Of a DNA stretch of 64,000 nucleotides, positions 43,769 through 52,095 are shown piece after piece. Below the pieces are notes generated by a model. The model was not told where the DNA came from. It saw nothing but the letters and a program-made list of their open reading frames with translations, and made no database searches. The position numbers and the translations under genes are program-made. Origin of the DNA: Streptomyces rubiginosohelvolus (lineage in GTDB: Bacteria > Actinomycetota > Actinomycetes > Streptomycetales > Streptomycetaceae); contig NZ_BMTW01000013.1 of the NCBI RefSeq assembly GCF_014649875.1, positions 62,001-126,000 on the forward strand, in the 5' to 3' direction. Each line of letters starts with the position of its first letter. Position 1 is the first letter of the stretch.

Positions 43769-44418
43769 CGGTGAGACGCGATGGGGCGGCGGCTCCCGGA
43801 GTGACCGTGGCCTCCGGGGTGACCGCGGCCTCCGGGGTGACCGCGGCTTCCCCGGCGGAGGCGCCGCCCACCCCCGCCCTCCTCGTCATCGACATGCAGA
43901 ACACCCTCGTCGCGATCGCGCACCGCGCCTCCGCCACCGTCGCGGCCGTCGCCGGTCTCCAGGCGCGGGCCAGGGCGGCCGGGGTCCCGGTGGTGTTCGC
44001 GCAGCAGCAGGACGAGGAGCTGGAGCCGGGGACCGAGGGGTGGCGGATCGTGCCCGAACTGGCCCCCGCCGCCGGGGACACCGTCGTACCCAAGGACGCC
44101 CCGGACAGCTTCCTCGGCACGGAGCTGGACGCCGTCCTGCGCGCCCGAGGGGTGACCGAGGTCGTCGTCACCGGGTTCGCCACCGAGATCTGCGTCGAAT
44201 CCACGGCCCGGCAGGCGCTGAGCCGAGGGTACGACGTGGTGCTCGTCGCGGACGGGCACACCACGTCCGTCCGGCCCGCCGTCTCCGGCCGGTACGCCGC
44301 ACCGCCGGCGTCCGTCGCGCACCACAACGAGATCTACCGGAACCTCCGCTTCCCGGGGCGTCGGGTGCGCGTCCTGCCCGCGGCCGAGGTCGACTTCGGC
44401 CGCGGAAACCCCTCGTAA
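43765..44418 (+). CDS. Isochorismatase-family hydrolase
   Basis: A cysteine hydrolase with PTPALLVIDMQNTLV (catalytic Asp), VVPKDAPDSF (Lys) and VTGFATEICVESTARQALSRGYDV (nucleophile Cys). Family members hydrolyse isochorismate, nicotinamide and other amides. The start is taken at the GTG at 43765 overlapping the previous stop; an ATG at 43747 is possible. The first 30 residues hold a threefold VTxASG repeat and are not part of the fold. Confidence 0.9.
   Translation: MTVRRDGAAAPGVTVASGVTAASGVTAASPAEAPPTPALLVIDMQNTLVAIAHRASATVAAVAGLQARARAAGVPVVFAQQQDEELEPGTEGWRIVPELAPAAGDTVVPKDAPDSFLGTELDAVLRARGVTEVVVTGFATEICVESTARQALSRGYDVVLVADGHTTSVRPAVSGRYAAPPASVAHHNEIYRNLRFPGRRVRVLPAAEVDFGRGNPS
43801..43854 (+). 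repeat. 18-bp triple repeat at the start of the isochorismatase-like gene
   Basis: GTGACCGYGGCCTCCGGG occurs three times, the last copy with CTTCCCCG, coding VTVASG-VTAASG-VTAASP. The repeats also present several in-frame GTG codons as possible starts. Confidence 0.85.
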
Positions 44419-44457
44419 GGCGAAAGGCCCTGCGGCGCCCCCTCCCCGGGCCGAGCC

Positions 44458-45186
44458 CTACTGCTCCAGATCGATGATGTCCTTCGCGGCGGGCTTCTCC
44501 GCCACGACCGGCACATCGAAGTCGGACAGGTTCATCGTCATGGGCTCCTCGCCGCCCCGGGACGTGACGCGCAGGATGTACGGGGCGCCCTCGGCGGCGA
44601 CGTCGATGGTGTAGGTCTCCTTGCCCTCCTTCTCCGTCAGCCGCAGGGCCGGCGTGCCCGCGACCTTCGTGGGGCCCTTCTTCCTCGCGGCGTTGTCGCT
44701 CGCCTCGAACTCCTTCAGGAGCCCCTTCAGGTCGCAGAACTCGATGGAGTCCTTGGTGTCCGGGTCGGACGCCTTCGACTCCGTCCAGCGGCCCGCGAGC
44801 AGCTCGACCGCCGCGTCCACGTCCTCCTTCGGCTCGCCCTTCGACTGCTCGCGCAGCAGGGCCTCGTCGAACTTCGTGTAGACCGTGTCGCCGGTCTTCA
44901 CGACGTCCATCCGGCCCTCGCCGCCCATGCTCATCGTCCCGGTGCAGTCGCCGCCGAGGCTCGACGCGAAGTCGGCCTTGATGCGGCCGTCGGGCGTGGT
45001 CATGTCGAGGCCTATGCGCAAGGACTTCACCCCGTTCGTCTTGTCGAGGGCCTTGTTGACGACTTCCGGCCCCGACTGGCCGGCGAACGGTCCGGTCTCC
45101 TTCGGGGAGTCGGTGCCGCAGGCGGCGAGACCGGCCAGGGCCAGCGCGCAGAGGGTGTTGACGGAGATACGGGTGACGAGACGCAT
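44458..45186 (-). CDS. Lipoprotein, LppX/LprG-like (LolA-like fold)
   Basis: A 242-aa lipoprotein with signal peptide and lipobox LAAC at about residue 23. The outer domain (VVNKALDKTNGVKSLRIGLDMTT, GDTVYTKFDEALL, DGRIKADF, GTPALRLTEKEG) resembles actinobacterial LppX/LprAFG proteins, which carry lipids across the periplasm-like space. The lipid role is inference. GGAG precedes the ATG at 45186, and a promoter with an overlapping operator is at 45304-45342. Confidence 0.85.
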   Translation of the reverse strand: MRLVTRISVNTLCALALAGLAACGTDSPKETGPFAGQSGPEVVNKALDKTNGVKSLRIGLDMTTPDGRIKADFASSLGGDCTGTMSMGGEGRMDVVKTGDTVYTKFDEALLREQSKGEPKEDVDAAVELLAGRWTESKASDPDTKDSIEFCDLKGLLKEFEASDNAARKKGPTKVAGTPALRLTEKEGKETYTIDVAAEGAPYILRVTSRGGEEPMTMNLSDFDVPVVAEKPAAKDIIDLEQ

Positions 45187-45303
45187 GGGTCAGGCTCCGG
45201 GAGGAGGGGCGCGAGGCGCGCCGGACAGCGGATGGAGAGCGCCCCGCAGGGACGCCCCCTGCAGGAACGTCCCCTGCCGGGATGTCCCTGTGGTGACGGG
45301 TCA

Positions 45304-45342
45304 ATAAGAGCAAAGCTTGTGAACCGAGTCAACACGGTTCAC
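45304..45342 (-). promoter_or_regulatory. Promoter and palindromic operator for the lipoprotein gene
   Basis: On the minus strand, -35 TTGACT (45332-45327) and -10 TCTTAT (45309-45304) are 17 nt apart, one of the best promoter matches in the window. GTGAACCG (45319-45326) and CGGTTCAC (45335-45342) are perfect inverted arms around an 8-nt centre and overlap the -35 element, so a repressor could block it. No regulator gene is next to it. Confidence 0.72.
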
Positions 45343-45460
45343 GCGAGATGTGTCGGGCAACCGCCTCTGTGGGTGTGGCGCGGGAGTGTCGCTATGCTCG
45401 GCGAGGCGGGCAGTCAGGACGGGCAGGACAAGCAGCGCGCACGGACCGAGGAGAGAGCCA

Positions 45461-47794
45461 GTGCCGGAGAACGCGACCGAGGTCACCGCGGCCGGTATCG
45501 CCCGACTCGCGGGCGTGGGACGCGCCGCCGTCAGCAACTGGCGCCGTCGGTACGCCGACTTCCCGCAGCCGGTCGGCGGGACCGGCACCAGCCCGTCCTT
45601 CGCGCTGGCCGAGGTCGAGCAGTGGCTGCGCGACCAGGGGAAACTCGCCGAGGTGCCGCTGCGTGAGCGCGTCTGGCAAGCGGTCGCCGGGCATCCCGCG
45701 GGCGCCGGCCGGGCGCTGATCCACGTCGGCTGCGCCCTGCTGCTCGTCCGTGACCGGCCCACCGCCTGGCTGGAGCTCGCGGCGGCCCCGGACGAGCGGA
45801 TGGCCGCCCTGCTGCCGCAGGCCATGGAGCACGTGCTCACCGCGAGGCTCGGGCCTGCGGCCGACGGTGTTCACGGGGCGAGTGCGCCGGAGCCGGCAGG
45901 TGTTCACACGGCCGGTGCGCAGGAGCCGGGAGATGATCACACGGCCGGTGCGCAGGAGCCGGGAGGTGTTCACACAGCGAGTGCGCCGCAGTCGGCACGT
46001 GTTCACACGCCCACCGCTCAGGACCTGCTCCCGTCCGTGCCGCTCCTCCGCGCGGCCGCCGAGCTGGCCGCCGGGATCGGGGCCGGTCAGGCCTTCGAGT
46101 TCCTGCTCGGCCGGCAGCTGGACGCCAACCCCCGCCAGTACACGCTGACCCCGCCCCAGCTCGCCGAGCTGATGGTGGACCTCGCCGAACCGCCGAAGGA
46201 CGCGGACCGGGCGGCCCGGGAGCAGCCCGTCCGCAGCGTTCTCGACCCGGCCGCCGGAACCGGCGCCCTGCTCCGGGCGGTCGGCGGGCCCGCCGCCCTG
46301 TACGCCCAGGAAGCCGACCCCGCCCTCGCCGCGCTCACCGCCCTGCGTCTGGCCCTGGCCGCCGAAGGACCAGGCCGCGCCGCCGAAGGACCGCGCCGCG
46401 CCGCCGACGGAGCGCATCGCGCCGCCCCAGGGCCGACCGTGCGGACCGGCGACACGCTGCGGGCCGACGCCTTCCCGGAGCTGGCCGCCGACACCGTGCT
46501 CTGCCACCCGCCGTTCAACGAACGCAACTGGGGGCACGACGAACTGGCCTACGACCCCCGCTGGGAGTACGGCCTCCCGGCCCGCACCGAGTCCGAACTC
46601 GCCTGGGTCCAGCACGTCCTGGCCCGGCTGCGCGACGGCGGCACCGCCGTCCTGCTCATGCCGCCCGCCGCCGCCTCCCGCCGCTCCGGCCGCCGGATCC
46701 GCGCCGGACTCCTGCGGCGGGGAGCCCTGCGCGCCGTCATCGCGCTGCCGGCCGGCGCCGCCCCTCCGTACGGCATTCCGCTCCACCTCTGGATCCTGTG
46801 CAAGCCGGAGCCCGGCACGCGGCCCGCCGCCGATCTCCTCCTGGCCGACACCTCCGACCTCTCCGGACCGGCCCCGGACGCGTCCGCGGGCCCCGGACGG
46901 CCGCCCGGTGGCAAAGCGGCCGGCGGCAAGACCCCGGGCGGTGGACGCGAACGGTTCGACTGGCCCGCCGTACGCTCCGCCGTCCTCGACGCCTGGCGCG
47001 ACCGGGCCGACGTCGAGGGGGTCAGCCGCGTCGTGCCCGTGATCGAACTCCTCGACGACGACGTGGACCTGGCCCCGGCCCGCCACCTGCCGCGCCCCGC
47101 GTCCGGAGGCGGCGCGTCCGGCCTCGGCGAGATCCGGGAACGCCTGACCGAGACGCTCCGCCTCACCACGGGGCTCGTCCCGCCCGCCGCTTCCCCCGCC
47201 GAGCCAGCGCACCGCCCGCTCACCACCGTCGGCGAACTCGCCCGCGCCGGTGCGCTGTTCCTGCACAGCGGTACGGCGGTTCCCGGCAGCGCGGTCGCCC
47301 CCGTCCTCACCGAGCACGACGTCCTCACCGGCGCGGCCCCGACCGCCCTCCCGCCCACCGGCCAGGAGGCCCCGGGCGGGGCGGCCGCCGACGACCCGGT
47401 CCTGCTCGAACCCGGCGACGTCGTCGTGCCCGTGCTCGGGGGCGGCACCGCGGCCCGGGTCGTGGACGCGGCGACGGCCGGGGCCGCGCTCGGCCGCAAC
47501 CTCCAGCTCCTGCGGCCCGACCCGGCCGCCGTCGATCCCTGGTTCCTCGCCGGATTCCTGCGCGGCACCGCCAACCACCGGCAGGCCAGCAGCTACGCGT
47601 CCACCGCCGCCCGGCTGGACGCACGCCGCCTCCAACTGCCCCGGATGCCGCTCGCGGAGCAGCAGCGGTACGGGGAGCGGTTCCGCGAACTGGCCGCCTT
47701 CGAGGACGCTTTGCGGACGGCGGGGCGGCTCGGCGGCCAACTGGTCCAGGGGATGTACGACGGCCTGACGGACGGCACGGTCACGCCCGGATGA
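45461..47794 (+). CDS. N-6 DNA methylase-like protein with HTH and specificity-like domain
   Basis: A 777-aa protein. The N-terminal MerR/AlpA-like HTH is at about residues 7-55 (GIARLAGVGRAAVSNWRRRY); an 11-residue tandem repeat is at about 136-190; the methylase core has motif I VLDPAAGTGALL (about 260) and motif IV CHPPFNERNWG at 348-358. The last 150 residues resemble a type I specificity subunit half (LLEPGDVVVPVLGGG, LLRPDP, LDARRLQLPRMPLAEQQRYG). Motif IV normally reads NPPF; here His replaces Asn, so methylation activity is doubtful. No restriction gene is adjacent. The GTG at 45461 follows GAGGAGA. Confidence 0.85.
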   Translation: MPENATEVTAAGIARLAGVGRAAVSNWRRRYADFPQPVGGTGTSPSFALAEVEQWLRDQGKLAEVPLRERVWQAVAGHPAGAGRALIHVGCALLLVRDRPTAWLELAAAPDERMAALLPQAMEHVLTARLGPAADGVHGASAPEPAGVHTAGAQEPGDDHTAGAQEPGGVHTASAPQSARVHTPTAQDLLPSVPLLRAAAELAAGIGAGQAFEFLLGRQLDANPRQYTLTPPQLAELMVDLAEPPKDADRAAREQPVRSVLDPAAGTGALLRAVGGPAALYAQEADPALAALTALRLALAAEGPGRAAEGPRRAADGAHRAAPGPTVRTGDTLRADAFPELAADTVLCHPPFNERNWGHDELAYDPRWEYGLPARTESELAWVQHVLARLRDGGTAVLLMPPAAASRRSGRRIRAGLLRRGALRAVIALPAGAAPPYGIPLHLWILCKPEPGTRPAADLLLADTSDLSGPAPDASAGPGRPPGGKAAGGKTPGGGRERFDWPAVRSAVLDAWRDRADVEGVSRVVPVIELLDDDVDLAPARHLPRPASGGGASGLGEIRERLTETLRLTTGLVPPAASPAEPAHRPLTTVGELARAGALFLHSGTAVPGSAVAPVLTEHDVLTGAAPTALPPTGQEAPGGAAADDPVLLEPGDVVVPVLGGGTAARVVDAATAGAALGRNLQLLRPDPAAVDPWFLAGFLRGTANHRQASSYASTAARLDARRLQLPRMPLAEQQRYGERFRELAAFEDALRTAGRLGGQLVQGMYDGLTDGTVTPG
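45866..45997 (+). repeat. 33-bp tandem repeat inside the methylase-like gene
   Basis: Four in-frame copies coding an 11-residue unit of the form GVHTAGAQEPG, with a decayed fifth copy to about 46030. It connects the HTH part to the methylase part. Copy number probably varies between strains. Confidence 0.85.
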
Positions 47795-47951
47795 GGTGAC
47801 CGCGCCGGGCGCCCCGGGGGTGGCGGCGCGGCCGGGGAGGACCGCCGCACACAACGGTGCGGACAACCTTGGGGGCAACCGGGGACAGCCGGTCGGGGGA
47901 GGTGTATACGCTCACCCCACACGTCCGACATACGCCTCCCAGGAGCAGCAC

Positions 47952-48572
47952 ATGCACGGCTACGGCCCCATGCCGCAGCAGCCGACGACACCGCGGCCGT
48001 CCCCGGCGACGCTCACGACGGTGCGCGTGATCCTCGTGGCGCTGACCGTGCTGAGCTGCGGCCTGCTGGGCTGGGCGCCGATGCTGCGGCTCGCGATCGT
48101 CACCCGCAGGCCGCGCGACTGGTTCCTGCTGGTGGTCGTGCTCGCCCTCAACATCGGGCTGTTCGCCTTCATCATGGCCACCCCGGACGACCCCGACCAG
48201 ATGTCGGACGCGGCCGCGCTGTTCATGATGCTCTGGATCCTCGGCCTGCTGGCCGGGGTGATCACCTACTACCTGTACGCGGAGATACGGCACTACAACA
48301 CCCTCGGCGCCCCGGCCCCGTACGCCACGCCCGTGCACCCGGCGCCCCCGCTCCCGTACCAGCAACAGCACCTCGCCCCGCACCAGCAGCCCCAGCAGCA
48401 TCAGCCCCAGTCTCAGCAGCACCAGCAGCCCAACCCGTACACCGCGCCGACCACCCCGCCCACCCCCACGCCCGCGCCCCAGCGCCTCGACCAGGTCCGG
48501 GCCGAGCTGGACGAGCTGAGCGACTACCTCCGCAAGGAGAACAAGGACAGCAGGGACGGCGAGGGCCGGTGA
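47952..48572 (+). CDS. Small membrane protein with Pro/Gln-rich tail
   Basis: A 206-aa protein with a 20-residue leader, three hydrophobic segments at about residues 22-44, 56-76 and 88-108, and a Pro/Gln/His-rich stretch of about 60 residues, ending in a short acidic coiled segment (LDQVRAELDELSDYLRK). The ATG at 47952 follows AGGAG. The stop overlaps the GTG of the kinase gene, so the two are co-translated and the protein may anchor or be a target of the kinase (inference). Confidence 0.83.
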   Translation: MHGYGPMPQQPTTPRPSPATLTTVRVILVALTVLSCGLLGWAPMLRLAIVTRRPRDWFLLVVVLALNIGLFAFIMATPDDPDQMSDAAALFMMLWILGLLAGVITYYLYAEIRHYNTLGAPAPYATPVHPAPPLPYQQQHLAPHQQPQQHQPQSQQHQQPNPYTAPTTPPTPTPAPQRLDQVRAELDELSDYLRKENKDSRDGEGR

Positions 48573-50227
48573 GCGGGCGGACCATCGCCGACCGCTACGA
48601 GCTGGCGGCCATCCTCGGCCAGGGCGGCATGGGCCAGGTGTGGACGGCGTACGACCGGCGCCTGGACCGCCGCGTCGCCGTGAAGCTGCTGCGCCCCGAC
48701 CGGGTCGCCGGCCCCACCGGCAGCGACGCGGCCGACGAACTGCGCCGCCGGTTCGTCCGCGAGTGCCGCGTCACCGCCCAGGTCGACCACCCGGGCCTGG
48801 TCACCGTCCACGACGCGGGCAGCGACGGCGACGACCTCTACCTCGTCATGCAGTACGTCGAGGGCGCCGACCTCGCCGACCACCTGGCCGAGCAGGACCC
48901 CTACCCCTGGCCGTGGGCCGTCGCGGTCGCCGCCCAGCTCTGCGCGGTCCTCTGCGCGGTGCACGCCGTGCCGATCGTCCACCGCGACCTCAAGCCCCGG
49001 AACGTGATGGTCCGCCCCGACGGCACCGTCACCGTCCTCGACCTCGGCGTCGCCTCCGTCCTCGACACCGACACCACCCGCCTCACCCACACCGGTTCGC
49101 CCATCGGATCCCCGGCCTACATGGCCCCCGAGCAGGCGATGGGCGGCGCGGTCGGCCCGTACACCGACCTGTACGCCCTCGGGGTCCTCCTGCACGAACT
49201 CCTCAGCGGTGACGTGCCGTTCGCCGGGTCCACCGCGCTGGGCGTCCTGCACCGCCACCTCTACGAGGCCCCGGTCCCGGTCCGGCAGAAGCGCCCCGAG
49301 GTGCCCGTCGCGCTGGAGGCCCTCGTCCTGCGGCTGCTCGCCAAGGACCCGCAGGACAGGCCCGCCTCCGCCCAGGAGGTGTACGAGGAACTGGCCCCGC
49401 TGCTGCCGAAGCACGGGACCCCCGCCGGGCCGCTCGACCCGACCCGCCCCTTCCTGCGGCCGCACGCCCCCTGGCCGGACCGGGCCGCCACCCCGGCCGC
49501 CGTGCCCGCCCCCGCCACCTTCGCCGCGCCGCCGCCGGTCCTGCCCGCGACGCGGCCCACCCTCGGCGGCCCGCCGTCCTTCACCGGGCCCCCGGCCGCC
49601 TTCCCGACCCCGGCCCAGGCCACCCCCGCCCGCCCCACCACCCCGCCGCCCGGCCGGCTGGACGTCGCGCGGGCCGTGGACGAGGTGAAGAAGCTGCTCG
49701 GCGAGGGCCGGATCACCCAGGCCGTGGACGTCCTCGGCGCCACCCTCCCGGCCGCCGCGGCCGAGCACGGCGAGCACTCACCGGTCGTCCGCATCCTGCG
49801 CAAGCAGTACGCCGCGACGCTCATGGACGACGGGCAGTACCGCCGCGCCCTGCCCGAACTGCGCCGTCTCGCCGAGGACCGCACCGCCGAGGCGGGCCCG
49901 GCCGACAGCCAGGCCCTCCAGTTCCGTTACGACGCGGCCCAGTGTCTGGAACAGCTCGGCGAGGCCGGGGCAGCGCTGGTCGAGTACCGCGCGGTCCTCC
50001 CGTACTACGAGAACGCCTACGGGCCGATCACCTCCGACCCCGGCCGCGCCCTCGACATCCGGCACCGCATCGGACAGCTGCTCCTGGCGGTCGGCGACCA
50101 CACCGCGGGCCGGGCCCAGCTCCAGGCGCTGCTGTACGACGCCGAGCGCACCTACGGGCCGCACCACCCGCTGCCCCTGGACCTGCGCCGCCTGCTCAGC
50201 CACCAGCGGGACGTCCGCGGCGGCTGA
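48569..50227 (+). CDS. Ser/Thr protein kinase with C-terminal TPR-like region
   Basis: A 552-aa Hanks-type kinase. Glycine loop LGQGGMGQVW, catalytic Lys in VAVKLLRP, HRDLKPRNVMV, DLGVAS in place of DFG, and SPAYMAPEQAM are present. About residues 285-370 is a Pro/Ala linker; the rest (370-550) is helical and TPR-like (YRRALPELRRLAEDRTAEAG). Unlike PknB it lacks a transmembrane helix and PASTA repeats. It probably signals together with the co-translated membrane protein upstream. Confidence 0.92.
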   Translation: MSGRTIADRYELAAILGQGGMGQVWTAYDRRLDRRVAVKLLRPDRVAGPTGSDAADELRRRFVRECRVTAQVDHPGLVTVHDAGSDGDDLYLVMQYVEGADLADHLAEQDPYPWPWAVAVAAQLCAVLCAVHAVPIVHRDLKPRNVMVRPDGTVTVLDLGVASVLDTDTTRLTHTGSPIGSPAYMAPEQAMGGAVGPYTDLYALGVLLHELLSGDVPFAGSTALGVLHRHLYEAPVPVRQKRPEVPVALEALVLRLLAKDPQDRPASAQEVYEELAPLLPKHGTPAGPLDPTRPFLRPHAPWPDRAATPAAVPAPATFAAPPPVLPATRPTLGGPPSFTGPPAAFPTPAQATPARPTTPPPGRLDVARAVDEVKKLLGEGRITQAVDVLGATLPAAAAEHGEHSPVVRILRKQYAATLMDDGQYRRALPELRRLAEDRTAEAGPADSQALQFRYDAAQCLEQLGEAGAALVEYRAVLPYYENAYGPITSDPGRALDIRHRIGQLLLAVGDHTAGRAQLQALLYDAERTYGPHHPLPLDLRRLLSHQRDVRGG

Positions 50228-50339
50228 CAGCGCCCCGGAGCACCGGCCTTCGCGGACCACATCCCCAACTCCTCCCGAATCGTTGGTCGAATCAGTGGCA
50301 CAGGCCACATCCACTGCCTAACATCGATCACCGCAAGGC

Positions 50340-50359
50340 TTTGTGCACCGATGCACAAA
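50340..50359. promoter_or_regulatory. Palindrome before the SurA-like gene
   Basis: TTTGTGCA and TGCACAAA are perfect arms around CCGA, 12 nt before the GGGAGG ribosome site. It may be an operator or a leader hairpin. Confidence 0.6.
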
Positions 50360-50378
50360 CTCTCCCCGGGAGGCTCCT

Positions 50379-51032
50379 TTGCACCGCCGCCGTCGCACCG
50401 CGCTCTCCGTCCTCGCCGCAACGCTCGTCGCCGCGCCGCTCCTGTCGGCCTGCGGCAACCAGGCCCACCCCGGTGCCGCGGCCGTCGTGGGCGGCGAGCG
50501 GATCGAGGTGTCGGCGGTCCAGGAGCGGGCCGCTGAGGTCCGCACCGCCCAGGAGAGCTCCCCGCAGGCCGCCCAGCTGGTGAACAAGTCGGGCCAGCTC
50601 AACCGGGCCAAGCTGCACGGGCTGATCTTCGGCCGGATCCTCGACCGCGCCGCCGAGGACGCGGGGGTCACGGTCTCCCGCAAGGAGATCCAGGAGATGC
50701 GGCAGGCCAGCCTCGCCCAGCAGGGCGGCGAGGACCAGTTCGAGGCGATGATGCTCCAGCAGCGCTGGGTGGCCCCGGACCAGATCGACGCCGACATGCG
50801 CCAGGAGGTCCAGCTCCCGAAGCTGGCCCGGGCGCTCGGCGCGGACCTGGGCACGCCCGCCGGCCAGCAGGTCGTCGGCGAGGCCCTCACGAAGGCGTCC
50901 AAGGCCCTCGACATCGACGTCAACCCGCGCTTCGGCACCTGGGACGACCAGAAGATGCAGCTCGGCGACTACAGCGCGCCCTGGATCACCCAGCGCACCG
51001 AGTTCACCCCCGAGCAGCCGACGGAGACCTGA
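50379..51032 (+). CDS. SurA N-terminal domain lipoprotein
   Basis: A 217-aa lipoprotein. The TTG start at 50379 is selected by a strong GGGAGG 6-7 nt upstream and gives a signal peptide with lipobox LSAC (about residue 24). The rest resembles the helical SurA/PpiC N-terminal chaperone domain (VNKSGQLNRAKLHGLIFGRILDRAAEDAGV), without a PPIase domain. Likely helps fold exported proteins. Followed by mazG. Confidence 0.85.
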   Translation: MHRRRRTALSVLAATLVAAPLLSACGNQAHPGAAAVVGGERIEVSAVQERAAEVRTAQESSPQAAQLVNKSGQLNRAKLHGLIFGRILDRAAEDAGVTVSRKEIQEMRQASLAQQGGEDQFEAMMLQQRWVAPDQIDADMRQEVQLPKLARALGADLGTPAGQQVVGEALTKASKALDIDVNPRFGTWDDQKMQLGDYSAPWITQRTEFTPEQPTET

Positions 51033-51093
51033 CCGGCCCGGCCGCGCAGGGCGGCCCGTCGGCCGCCGGCGGAGCCGGGGGTAGGTTCGCAGG

Positions 51094-52095
51094 GTGAACG
51101 CCGAAGCCCCCGACACCTCCGTCGAGACCCCCGCCGACCCCGGCCGCATCGTCCTGCTCACCGCCAGCCACCGGGTCGCACCCGGCCTGCTGTCCTGGCC
51201 GGCCTGGCAGACCCTGCACGCCGCCGACCGCGTCCTCACCGCGGACCCGGACCAGCCGCAGCTGCCCTACCTCCGCGAGGCGGGCGTACGCGTCGAACAC
51301 GCCACGCCCTCCGCGGACGAACTGGTCGCGGACTGCGCGGGCGGCCGGACGGTCGTCGTCCTGACCGGCGGCGGGGGCAACGGCCCCCTCACCGACGGCC
51401 TGGCCCGCCTCGGCGGCTCGGGCCGGGTGGCCATGCCGGACCTGGAACTGCTCCCCGGCTCCTACGACCTCCCCGGCGCCCGCCTCCTCGACCTGGTCCA
51501 GGTCATGGACCGGATCCGCCGCGCCTGCCCCTGGACCTCGCAGAAGACGCACCGGGGCCTCGCCAAGTACGCCATCGAGGAGGCGTACGAACTGGTCGAG
51601 GCGATCGAGGACGGCGACCGGGACGAGCTGCGCGAGGAGCTGGGCGACGTCCTGCTCCAGGTCGTCTTCCACGCCCGTATCGCGGAGGAGGACCCCGAGG
51701 AGCCCTTCGCCATCGACGACGTCGCGGGCGGCCTCGTCGAGAAGCTGATCCACCGCCACCCGCACGTCTTCGGCGACGAGACCGCGGAGACCCCCGAGGA
51801 CGTCCACGCGCACTGGCTGCGCACCAAGGCGATCGAGAAGCAGCGCACCTCGGTCACCGACGGCGTCCCCCTCGGCCAGCCCGGCCTGGCCCTCGCGGCG
51901 AAACTCGGCAGCCGGGTCCGCACGGCGGGCCTCGACGTGCCCCTGCCGACGGGCGATCCCTCGTCCGACTCCATCGGCTACGAGCTCCTCGCCCTCGCCG
52001 TGGCCGCCGAGGCGAACGGCACCGACCCGGAGGCCGCCCTGCGCGCTGCGGCCCGGGCCTACCGGGACGCGATCCTGGCGGCGGAGGGCGCGTGA
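51094..52095 (+). CDS. mazG: MazG nucleoside triphosphate pyrophosphohydrolase with N-terminal extension
   Basis: A 333-aa housecleaning enzyme that hydrolyses NTPs to NMPs. The MazG core is at about residues 135-260: RACPWTSQKTHRGLAKYAIEEAYELVEAIE, ELREELGDVLLQVVFHARIAEE, and HPHVFGD. Only one MazG domain. The first 125 residues look like a decayed tetrapyrrole methylase-like domain, as in YabN-type fusions (IVLLTASHRVAPGLLSW). The stop overlaps the P450 start (GTGA). Confidence 0.92.
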   Translation: MNAEAPDTSVETPADPGRIVLLTASHRVAPGLLSWPAWQTLHAADRVLTADPDQPQLPYLREAGVRVEHATPSADELVADCAGGRTVVVLTGGGGNGPLTDGLARLGGSGRVAMPDLELLPGSYDLPGARLLDLVQVMDRIRRACPWTSQKTHRGLAKYAIEEAYELVEAIEDGDRDELREELGDVLLQVVFHARIAEEDPEEPFAIDDVAGGLVEKLIHRHPHVFGDETAETPEDVHAHWLRTKAIEKQRTSVTDGVPLGQPGLALAAKLGSRVRTAGLDVPLPTGDPSSDSIGYELLALAVAAEANGTDPEAALRAAARAYRDAILAAEGA

